Of a stretch of DNA of 11,854 bases, positions 1 through 6,413 are shown piece after piece. The notes beneath the pieces were generated by a model, which was not told the DNA's origin, made no database searches, and saw only the letters and a program-made list of their open reading frames with translations. Position 1 is the first letter of the stretch, and the number at the start of each line of letters is the position of its first letter. The stretch is from an uncultured Collinsella sp. (GTDB lineage Bacteria > Actinomycetota > Coriobacteriia > Coriobacteriales > Coriobacteriaceae): the NCBI GenBank assembly GCA_900543515.1, contig UQRW01000054.1, positions 1-11,854 of the forward strand, written 5' to 3'. A program made the position numbers and the translations under genes.

Positions 1-1738
1 CTACGTGTCCGCCGTTGACGCCGGCGCCGGGCCCCATGTCGATCACGTAATCGGCGGCACGGATTGTATCCTCGTCGTGTTCGACGACGATAACGGTATT
101 GCCGATATCGCGCAGGCGCTCGAGCGTCTTGATCAAGCGCTCGTTGTCACGCTGATGAAGACCGATCGAGGGCTCGTCCAGAATATAGAGCACGCCCATG
201 AGACCCGCGCCGATCTGCGTTGCCAGACGAATACGCTGCGCCTCGCCACCGGAAAGCGTCGCCGAGGCACGATCGAGCGTCAGATAGTCGAGTCCAACAT
301 CGACCAGAAAACGCAAGCGCTCCAGGATTTCCTTGACGATACGGCCGCCGATAAACTGTTGGCGCTCGGTGAGCTCCAGGCCCTCAAAAAACTCGAGCGA
401 TTCACGGCACGACAGGCAACAAACCTCGTAAATGGACTTGCCGCCCACGGTGACGGCGAGCATCTCGGAGCGCAAACGAGCGCCGTGGCAGCTCGAGCAC
501 GGCTCCTCGCGAATGTACTTCTCCAGGCGCGCCTTGGTGTTCTCGTTCGTCGTCTCGGTATAGCGTTCGTACAGGATGTTGCGAACGCCCGAAAACTTGG
601 TATCCCACTGGCTGCGACGTCCGTCGAGCTTTTGGTAGTCGACCGAGATCTTCGTATCGCCCAGGCCATCCAAGAATGCACGACGCACGCGAGGGGGCAA
701 GTCCTCCCACGGCGTATCGGCGCTCACCTTAAAGTGTTTGCAGACCGCAGCAAAAATCTGCGGATAGTAGTTCGAATTGCCAAACAGGCTACCAAAGACT
801 CCATCGGCAATGGACTTCGAGGGATCCTCAATCAGCGCCTCGGCATCAACGGTTTTCTTAAAGCCCAGGCCGTCGCACTCAGGACATGCGCCATAGGGAG
901 CGTTGAACGAAAAATCACGCGGCTGAAGATCGTCAATGGAGTGACCATGCTCCGGGCACGCCAAGGCCAACGAATACTCCAGCAGCTCGCCCTCGGTCCC
1001 CTCGGGAGCATCACGATCGGGCAGCATGTACACGTTTACATTGCCGTGAGCCAGCGCGGTCGCTTGCTCAACAGACTCGGCGATACGGCCCAGAGAGTTC
1101 TCACGGATCACGATGCGATCGACTACGACCTCGATATCGTGCTTGAACTTCTTGTCCAGATCGATCGGATCGTCGAGCGAGCGCACTTCACCGTCGACAC
1201 GCACGCGGCTAAAGCCCTCGGCGCGAAGGTCCTCAAACAGTTTGGTGTACTCGCCTTTTCGCCCGCGCACCACCGGTGCCAGCACAAACGCGCGGCGGCC
1301 CTCCCCCGCCGCCAAGACCTTGTCGGCAACCTGGTCGGTCGTCTGACGCTCAATGACGCGGCCGCATTCGGGACAGTGCGGGGTGCCCACACGGGCGAAC
1401 AGCAGGCGCAGATAGTCATAAATCTCGGTTACGGTGCCAACCGTCGAGCGAGGGTTTTTAGACGTCGTCTTTTGGTCGATCGACACTGCCGGCGAAAGGC
1501 CGTCGATTGAATCCAGGTCGGGTTTGTCCATCTGACCCAAGAACTGGCGCGCATAGCTCGAAAGGCTCTCGACGTATCGACGCTGGCCCTCGGCATAGAT
1601 AGTGTCAAATGCCAGCGAGCTCTTGCCCGAGCCAGAAAGACCGGTAATGACCACGAGTTGGTCACGCGGAATGGAAACATCGATATCACGGAGGTTGTGC
1701 TCACGAGCGCCGCGAATAACGATAGAAGAATCAGACAT
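1..1738 (-). CDS. uvrA: UvrA, excinuclease ABC subunit A (3' part outside window)
   Basis: This is the damage-sensing ATPase of nucleotide excision repair; it loads UvrB onto damaged DNA in the cytoplasm. About 579 N-terminal residues are present, against roughly 940 for the full protein; the gene runs off the left edge in frame. Visible landmarks are the Walker A motif GLSGSGKSS (residues 33-41), the ABC signature LSGGEAQRI from residue 495, and a following Walker B/D-loop with LDEPSIGLH. A zinc module is formed by C261-x2-H264 and C285-x2-C288; the second ligand is His where E. coli has Cys. A further CPEC pair lies at 122-125. The ATG at 1738 is chosen because an AAGGAG ribosome site sits 5 nt upstream, with a second AGGAGG just before it, and the protein then begins as UvrA proteins normally do. 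A LexA-like box lies 62 bp upstream. Family assignment is secure; the C-terminal ATPase half cannot be judged here. Confidence 0.98.
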   Translation of the reverse strand, partial: MSDSSIVIRGAREHNLRDIDVSIPRDQLVVITGLSGSGKSSLAFDTIYAEGQRRYVESLSSYARQFLGQMDKPDLDSIDGLSPAVSIDQKTTSKNPRSTVGTVTEIYDYLRLLFARVGTPHCPECGRVIERQTTDQVADKVLAAGEGRRAFVLAPVVRGRKGEYTKLFEDLRAEGFSRVRVDGEVRSLDDPIDLDKKFKHDIEVVVDRIVIRENSLGRIAESVEQATALAHGNVNVYMLPDRDAPEGTEGELLEYSLALACPEHGHSIDDLQPRDFSFNAPYGACPECDGLGFKKTVDAEALIEDPSKSIADGVFGSLFGNSNYYPQIFAAVCKHFKVSADTPWEDLPPRVRRAFLDGLGDTKISVDYQKLDGRRSQWDTKFSGVRNILYERYTETTNENTKARLEKYIREEPCSSCHGARLRSEMLAVTVGGKSIYEVCCLSCRESLEFFEGLELTERQQFIGGRIVKEILERLRFLVDVGLDYLTLDRASATLSGGEAQRIRLATQIGAGLMGVLYILDEPSIGLHQRDNERLIKTLERLRDIGNTVIVVEHDEDTIRAADYVIDMGPGAGVNGGHV

Positions 1739-1931
1739 GGAAGCTCCTTGCCTCCTATTGCATCGAATCATACTGCCGATGAGTTTAGCGCACTCGACGC
1801 GCACAGATGTTCGTAATACAAGATTCGCAGACCTTTAGCTTTGCGTATCGGGCGCTTTGTTTCTCGAAATGTCGTGGAAAGGTTACAGTAATCTAATACT
1901 GAACTTAATTTGCCGTAACAGAGGAACGTCC
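1739..1931. promoter_or_regulatory. Divergent intergenic region between uvrA and the LTA-synthase-like gene
   Basis: These 193 bp hold the control regions of two divergent genes and no convincing reading frame. For uvrA (minus strand), a TATGAT -10-like element lies at 1767-1772, but the matching -35 position is poor. An alternative TAAACT at 1782-1787 would place its -35 over the LexA-like box. For the plus-strand gene, the AT-rich stretch at about 1889-1900 (TAATCT and TAATAC) is the best -10 candidate, again with a weak -35. Ribosome sites are clear on both sides: AAGGAG for uvrA and GAGGA, 6 nt before the ATG at 1932. The existence of promoters is inferred from gene orientation; exact boxes are uncertain. 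Confidence 0.5.
1800..1813. promoter_or_regulatory. Near-consensus LexA (SOS) box upstream of uvrA
   Basis: The sequence CGCACAGATGTTCG matches the Gram-positive/actinobacterial LexA operator CGAAC-N4-GTTCG at all defined positions but one (C instead of A at position 3). It lies 62 bp upstream of the uvrA start. There it could overlap or adjoin the promoter and repress uvrA until DNA damage inactivates LexA. SOS control of uvrA is known in many bacteria; for this organism it is inferred from this match alone. No comparable box was found upstream of coaE or uvrB in this window. Confidence 0.6.
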
Positions 1932-4085
1932 ATGACCGAAGATATCCCCCTTGAAATCACTTCGAGCGACATGGCCAATCTGCCCATATTCATCGCCGTC
2001 CTTATCGTGGCCATCGTCGTGGTGCGCGTATATTTTTCAATCAAACACAATGAAAAGCCGCCCATTGCCCGCGTCTTTTGGTGCGCGACGCTCCTCATCC
2101 CGCTCGGCATGGTAGCTGCATGGATTACGAATCAATTGCTCGTAAATGAGGACAATTCCCTATGGGTCCTTTCTTATTCGGCGCTCGGTGCTACCGCCGT
2201 CATACTTCTTGTCGAGCCCTTGGTTTCGGGACTTATCGACCAAACCGATCTTGCGACGGGAACGGTTGCCTGTATTTGCCGTGACATCCTTGTCATCGCC
2301 GCTGTTTCAGCGCTCTCGTTCGTTTCACTCGAAATTGCCTGTAACGAAACGTTCTATCGCATTCCCGCCAACTCATTCGGGTTTTCCGTCGGGCTGCTCG
2401 CGACGGTTCTGCTCTCCCTTTATTTGCTGGGACAGCGTCATGGAGGCGTCATGGCCCTCGTGCCCGTCGCCTGTTGCATCCTTGGCATTGCCGAGCACTT
2501 CGTCATAACGTTTAAAGGCGAGGCCATCCTGCCAAGCGATATCTTGGCCCTTGGCACCGCAATGGAAGTGAGCGAGGGATACGAGTTTACCTTTACCGCC
2601 GGAATCGTAACCTCTCTAGCCCTGCTGGAGATTTCCCTGGGGCTTCTTTCGCTTATCCGACCGAGAAAGCTCCGTACGCCCACCCATGTCTTCCCCGCAA
2701 TCGCCGCTAACCTCTGCGCTTTTCTGCTAGTGACCGTTGTGGGGCTCTCGGGCTTTTCCAGCATCGACTTGGAGCAGGCGCTGAATTTTGGATTTGACCG
2801 TTGGCAGCCCATCACCACGTATGCGTCTCAGGGTTTTATCACTTCGTTCACCGAAATGGTCAACGAGTTGCCCATTGAGAAGCCCGAAGACTATACGCCC
2901 GATGAGGCGCGGAGCATCGAGCAGGAGCTCGCCGCCACCTACGACAGCACGTATGGCTCGAGCGAGCAGCGCGCGGCGGCCGTTGCCCAGTTCAATGAAA
3001 TCAAGCCGACGATTGTTGCCGTCATGAATGAGAGTTTTAGCGACCTTTCGTGCTTTGAGCAGCTCCAGGCGGCCGGGTACACCGGCCCCGCATTCTACAA
3101 CTCGCTTCCCGACACACTTGTTCGCGGCACCATGCTCGCTTCGGTCACCGGTGGCGGAACGGCAAACTCCGAATTCGAATTTTTGACCGGAGCGACAACG
3201 GCCTTTGTCGGATTAGGCAAGATCCCCTATCAGCTGTATCAGATGAATGGCGTCAACAGCCTGGCAAAGGACCTTAAAGAGCTTGGGTATACCGCCACCG
3301 CTATGCACCCGCAAAACCCCGTCAACTACCATCGAGATAAAATCTATCAGCAGCTGGGCTTTGGAGACTTTCTTTCAATCGGCGATTTCGAAGGTGCGCC
3401 CTGTTACCATGCCGGCGTATGCGACTACGCCACCTACGACAAGATACTCGACCTGCTTAGAACCGACGAAGCGCCGCAGTTCATCTTTGACGTCACGATG
3501 CAAAATCACGGCGGCTACGACTATGGCACCGTTCCCGCCGAAGAGCTGACAAACTATTGGGTCGAAGGAGCCAGCGAGGGCGCCAATAGCGCGCTCAACA
3601 CCTATCTCACCTGCATCAACGCATCCGACCGGGACCTCGAGTACTTTATCAACGAGCTCCGCAATATCGGCAGACCGGTTGTTCTTGTCTTTTTTGGCGA
3701 CCATCAGCCGAGCGCCGCAACGACTCTCAACGACGAGCTGTACCCTCAGGAAGATACGGCAAGCCACGCTTTCCGTGTCTATCAGTCAACCTATTTCGTC
3801 TGGGCTAACTATGAAATCGCCGGCAATACCGAGCTCAACGTCTACGACACCGTCGGGGCAAACGAGATTGCAGCCATTACCCTTAATAAGATCGGCGCCC
3901 CGCTCACCGACTATCAAAAGGCCCTGCTTGCAACAAGGTCAGATGTGCCCACCATCAATGTCGCCGGCTATCTCGGTGCCGACGGGCTGCGCTACAACTT
4001 GGAATCTGAAGACAGCCCATACACCTCGACGATCGACAAGCTGCAGCGCATGCAATACCTCGAGTTCGCCAGCAAAGTTCAGTAA
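1932..4085 (+). CDS. LTA synthase family membrane protein (alkaline-phosphatase/sulfatase superfamily)
   Basis: This is a predicted polytopic membrane protein of 717 residues with an extracellular phosphoglycerol-transferase/sulfatase domain. About eight hydrophobic segments lie between residues 15 and 270, more than the five of S. aureus LtaS. They are followed by an acidic linker and the catalytic domain from about residue 355. Matching the LtaS active site are E367 in NESF, the likely nucleophile T410 in GGGTANSEFEF, H459 and R468 in the MHPQN...NYHRD stretch, H526 in QNHGGYDY, and D590/H591 in FFGDHQPS. All metal-binding and catalytic positions I can recognise are intact. The FKGEAILPSDIL stretch before the last membrane segments is typical of this subfamily. 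The ATG at 1932 is preferred over upstream TTG/ATG codons because of its GAGGA site 6 nt away. It probably transfers glycerophosphate or a similar group to an envelope glycolipid or glycopolymer; the actual acceptor is unknown. It is followed by 145 bp without a gene. Confidence 0.88.
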   Translation: MTEDIPLEITSSDMANLPIFIAVLIVAIVVVRVYFSIKHNEKPPIARVFWCATLLIPLGMVAAWITNQLLVNEDNSLWVLSYSALGATAVILLVEPLVSGLIDQTDLATGTVACICRDILVIAAVSALSFVSLEIACNETFYRIPANSFGFSVGLLATVLLSLYLLGQRHGGVMALVPVACCILGIAEHFVITFKGEAILPSDILALGTAMEVSEGYEFTFTAGIVTSLALLEISLGLLSLIRPRKLRTPTHVFPAIAANLCAFLLVTVVGLSGFSSIDLEQALNFGFDRWQPITTYASQGFITSFTEMVNELPIEKPEDYTPDEARSIEQELAATYDSTYGSSEQRAAAVAQFNEIKPTIVAVMNESFSDLSCFEQLQAAGYTGPAFYNSLPDTLVRGTMLASVTGGGTANSEFEFLTGATTAFVGLGKIPYQLYQMNGVNSLAKDLKELGYTATAMHPQNPVNYHRDKIYQQLGFGDFLSIGDFEGAPCYHAGVCDYATYDKILDLLRTDEAPQFIFDVTMQNHGGYDYGTVPAEELTNYWVEGASEGANSALNTYLTCINASDRDLEYFINELRNIGRPVVLVFFGDHQPSAATTLNDELYPQEDTASHAFRVYQSTYFVWANYEIAGNTELNVYDTVGANEIAAITLNKIGAPLTDYQKALLATRSDVPTINVAGYLGADGLRYNLESEDSPYTSTIDKLQRMQYLEFASKVQ

Positions 4086-4099
4086 GCCCGCCCATTCGC

Positions 4100-4134
4100 T
4101 TGGGCCCATCGTATTGCAAGCACGCTCGGCCCAA
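4100..4134 (+). repeat. Inverted repeat after the LTA-synthase-like gene
   Basis: TTGGGCC (4100-4106) and GGCCCAA (4128-4134) form a perfect 7-bp inverted repeat, separated by 21 nt, 14 bp after the stop codon. No T-run follows on either strand, so it is not a typical intrinsic terminator. It could be a weak or factor-assisted terminator, an mRNA 3'-end stabiliser, or chance. Confidence 0.35.
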
Positions 4135-4145
4135 ATGCATCGCAA

Positions 4146-4175
4146 ATGACTCCCGCTCGCAAACGAGGGTACAAT
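4146..4175 (+). promoter_or_regulatory. Candidate sigma-70-type promoter for the Mrp gene
   Basis: ATGACT (4146-4151) and TACAAT (4170-4175) are spaced by 18 bp and each match the -35/-10 consensus reasonably well (four and five of six positions). Transcription would start near 4182, giving a leader of about 50 nt. This would serve the Mrp gene and the directly following flavoprotein gene. The assignment rests on pattern matching only. Confidence 0.5.
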
Positions 4176-4194
4176 GACGCTCGTGTCACATCAC

Positions 4195-4208
4195 GGGGCT
4201 CCGGCCCC
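4195..4208 (+). other. Small GC hairpin in the Mrp mRNA leader
   Basis: GGGGC-TCCG-GCCCC forms a 5-bp stem with a 4-nt loop, between the candidate promoter and the AAAGGAG ribosome site. It leaves the ribosome site free and has no U-tract, so it is not a terminator. A 5'-end stabilising role is possible. Confidence 0.4.
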
Positions 4209-4230
4209 AACATATACAAAGGAGTCATAC

Positions 4231-5061
4231 ATGGGTTGCGAGCACGCACAGGCCGCCGGCGGACAAACGTCGCCGTCGCAATTTGAGGAGAACACGCTGT
4301 CCGAGGTCAAACGCGTCATCGCCGTGCTTTCCGGCAAGGGCGGTGTCGGCAAGTCGTTTGTCACCGGTGCCATCGCCACCGAGCTTGCCCGTCACGGCCA
4401 CAAGGTCGGCGTCCTCGATGCCGACATCACCGGTCCCTCTATCCCCAAGATGTTCGGCATGAGCGGACGCCACGTCCATGCCCTTGGCAACCTCATGCTG
4501 CCCGAAATCTCCGAGCACGGCGTCAAGGTCATGAGCTCCAACCTTCTGCTCCAAAACGAGACCGACCCCGTCCTTTGGCGCGGTCCGGTCATCGCAGGCG
4601 CCATTAGGCAGTTCTGGAGCGAGACCTCGTGGGGCCCCATCGACTACCTGCTGGTCGACATGCCTCCGGGAACAGGCGACGTCGCGCTCACCGTCTTCCA
4701 GTCGCTGCCCGTCGACGGCATCGTCATCGTCACGAGCCCGCAGGACCTGGTCTCGATGATCGTCGCCAAGGCGGTCAACATGGCCGAGAAGATGAACGTC
4801 CCCATTCTGGGCATCGTCGAGAACATGAGCTATATCGAGTGCCCCGACTGCGGCAAGAAGATCGAGGTCTTTGGCAAAAGCAAGCTCCCCGAGGTCGCAG
4901 AGCGCTATAACCTCGACATCTTGGGCACGCTTCCCATTAATCCGGCACTCGCCGAGGCCTGCGATAAGGGCGAGGTTGAGACCGCGCTGCCCGATGGCAT
5001 GTTGCCCAAGGCAGTCTCTGCCGTCGAGGCTATTACCCCGCACGAGACCGACGAGGCCTAA
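4231..5061 (+). CDS. Mrp/ApbC/NBP35-type P-loop ATPase, probable Fe-S cluster carrier
   Basis: This cytoplasmic ATPase of 276 residues belongs to the Mrp/NBP35 branch of the MinD/ParA superfamily, whose members bind and hand over Fe-S clusters. The deviant Walker A GKGGVGKS is at residues 35-42. DADITGPSIP and the DMPPGTGD segment follow, and the CPDC pair (C204, C207) is the conserved site where the dimer bridges a cluster. The N-terminal MIP18/DUF59 domain of E. coli-type Mrp is absent, as in NBP35-like short forms. The N-terminal extension carries only one cysteine (C3), not the four-Cys ferredoxin-like set of eukaryotic Nbp35. The ATG at 4231 is chosen over an in-frame ATG at 4174 because AAAGGAG lies 6 nt before it. 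The next gene starts at the base after the stop codon, implying coupled translation. The family is secure; client proteins are unknown. Confidence 0.93.
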   Translation: MGCEHAQAAGGQTSPSQFEENTLSEVKRVIAVLSGKGGVGKSFVTGAIATELARHGHKVGVLDADITGPSIPKMFGMSGRHVHALGNLMLPEISEHGVKVMSSNLLLQNETDPVLWRGPVIAGAIRQFWSETSWGPIDYLLVDMPPGTGDVALTVFQSLPVDGIVIVTSPQDLVSMIVAKAVNMAEKMNVPILGIVENMSYIECPDCGKKIEVFGKSKLPEVAERYNLDILGTLPINPALAEACDKGEVETALPDGMLPKAVSAVEAITPHETDEA

Positions 5062-6333
5062 GTGAACACGAGCGCCTTCTATGACGTCCTGGTAATCGGC
5101 GGCGGGGCTTCAGGCCTCGCCGCCGCCATTACGGCCGCACGTGCTGGCAAAAGCGTCTGCATCGTTGAGCGCGATGTCGCCTGCGGCCTAAAGCTCCTTG
5201 CGACCGGTAACGGCCGCTGCAACCTCTCCAACGAATCGATTGATCCTCAGCGGTATAACCACCCCGCATTCGTCGAATCTGTCATGGGCCCCCAACCCGA
5301 ACAAGAGCTTATGGGTTTCTTCTCCTCGCTGGGCATCATGACAACCTCCGAGGAAGGCCGGCTATACCCGCGCTCCCTTCGCGCAGAATCGGTGCGCGAC
5401 GCGCTTCTCAACGTTTGCGACCGCCTAGGTATTACCTTAATCTGCGGAGCCAACGTTGCCTCGGCGCACAAAGCTTCCGAAGGCTGGACACTCCAAATAG
5501 ACCGTCCAGCGCGGGCGCTCAAGGCAAAAAAGCACGACGACCGAAAAACGGAGCTCCGCTCGCTTCGGAAAGCGCTCGCCGATGTCCCTCGCAAGAACGA
5601 GGCCCTGGAGGCACATGCCGTAATTATCGCCACGGGTGGCAACCCCACCGGTATCGCCGATACGTTTAGCCTCCCCCTCACTTCGCTGCGCCCCATCCTC
5701 TGCCCCGTATCGGCAACGGTCGTCGGCGATCGGGCGGCACTCAAGACGTTGGACGGCCTGCGCGTCCGCGCCCGCTTGACGCTCGCCCGCAATCATAATG
5801 AGCTCTGGCACGAAGACGGTGAAGTCCTGTTTCGAGCCTTCGGCATCTCGGGCGTCGCTGTCTTCAACCTCTCCCGTCGTATCCAGCGCGGTGATACGAT
5901 CCTGCTCGACGTTTTCCCCGACCTCTCCAAAGACGAGCTGCTCGATATGCTCAACCGGCGCGTTGAGCTGCTCGGCGGCTTTTCGCCCCGCGATCCCCGT
6001 TGGCTCGACGGCATGCTCGCCCCGCAACTCTCCCGCGTCGTCTGCACGGCGTTCGAGCAGTGCCATCCAGGCTCCAACGATGTCATCCACCTGGTCTCGA
6101 TCCTCAAGCACTTTAAGTTGCTCGTTGAGGGAACAGCCGAGGAGCGCTCGGCACAGGTCACGCGTGGTGGCGTATCTGTCGAGAGTATCTCAACACCCAG
6201 TCTACGCGCGCGCAGCGTTGTCGACGTCCCGCTTTACGTCTGCGGCGAAGCGCTCGACATCGACGCCGATTGCGGAGGCTTTAACCTTGCGTGGGCATGG
6301 CTCTCGGGCATTCGCGCTGCAAGCAGCCTGTAG
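5062..6333 (+). CDS. BaiN/HI0933-family FAD-dependent oxidoreductase
   Basis: This 423-residue flavoprotein belongs to the HI0933/YhiN family, which database names variously call BaiN or 'aminoacetone oxidase family'. It is a predicted soluble cytoplasmic redox enzyme. The FAD-binding Rossmann motif GGGASGLAAA begins at residue 13. The family signature GLKLLATGNGRCNLSN follows at about 42-57, and an IIATGG second FAD segment near 190. VTRGGVS lies near 370. The C-terminal FAD contact region GEALDIDADCGGFNLAWAW begins at residue 395. A Lys/Arg-rich stretch at about 148-187 looks like an insertion within the substrate domain. The GTG start directly follows the Mrp stop, with GAGG 5 nt upstream inside the Mrp coding region, so the two genes are probably one operon. 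BaiN itself has been linked to bile-acid dehydroxylation in clostridia; nothing here shows that substrate, and the physiological reaction should be treated as unknown. Confidence 0.88.
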   Translation: MNTSAFYDVLVIGGGASGLAAAITAARAGKSVCIVERDVACGLKLLATGNGRCNLSNESIDPQRYNHPAFVESVMGPQPEQELMGFFSSLGIMTTSEEGRLYPRSLRAESVRDALLNVCDRLGITLICGANVASAHKASEGWTLQIDRPARALKAKKHDDRKTELRSLRKALADVPRKNEALEAHAVIIATGGNPTGIADTFSLPLTSLRPILCPVSATVVGDRAALKTLDGLRVRARLTLARNHNELWHEDGEVLFRAFGISGVAVFNLSRRIQRGDTILLDVFPDLSKDELLDMLNRRVELLGGFSPRDPRWLDGMLAPQLSRVVCTAFEQCHPGSNDVIHLVSILKHFKLLVEGTAEERSAQVTRGGVSVESISTPSLRARSVVDVPLYVCGEALDIDADCGGFNLAWAWLSGIRAASSL

Positions 6334-6343
6334 CCGCGCAGTC

Positions 6344-6349
6344 TATAAT
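6344..6349 (+). promoter_or_regulatory. Perfect TATAAT -10 box before the COG2509-like gene
   Basis: TATAAT lies 11 bp after the stop codon of the preceding flavoprotein gene. The -35 position at 17-bp spacing (AAGCAG) is a poor match, so the promoter may be weak, activator-dependent or use another spacing. If used, the transcript would begin near 6356, just ahead of the hairpin at 6364-6387. Confidence 0.5.
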
Positions 6350-6363
6350 CAAAAACGCATTCG

Positions 6364-6395
6364 GGCCGTCTGGGATACCGGACGGCCTCTTTCTT
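6364..6395 (+). terminator. Strong hairpin with U-rich tail in the leader of the COG2509-like gene
   Basis: GGCCGTCTGG (6364-6373), loop GATA and CCGGACGGCC (6378-6387) make a 10-bp stem with one G-U pair. TCTTTCTT follows. This resembles an intrinsic terminator for the Mrp/flavoprotein transcript, although the U-tract is interrupted by cytosines. The hairpin ends 26 bp before the next start codon and lies downstream of the TATAAT box, so it could instead act as a 5' leader hairpin or attenuator. Which role holds cannot be settled from sequence alone. Confidence 0.65.
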
Positions 6396-6413
6396 GCCTC
6401 TAAGGAGACCTCG

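Noticed and set aside
5..1510. A 501-codon open frame on the plus strand opposite uvrA
   Set aside because: It lies wholly antisense to a clear uvrA gene. It has no recognisable domain, an Ala/Arg/Leu-rich composition and no convincing ribosome site. Third-position GC bias of the real gene explains the absence of stops.
4225..5043. A 272-codon minus-strand open frame opposite the Mrp gene
   Set aside because: The product is a repetitive Asp/Gly/His/Val-rich mirror of the Mrp codons with no recognisable motif. The plus-strand Mrp signatures are unambiguous.
5062..6333. Bile-acid metabolism role for the BaiN-family protein
   Set aside because: Only the family name points there. No other bai-type gene is nearby, and the family is broad and mostly uncharacterised.
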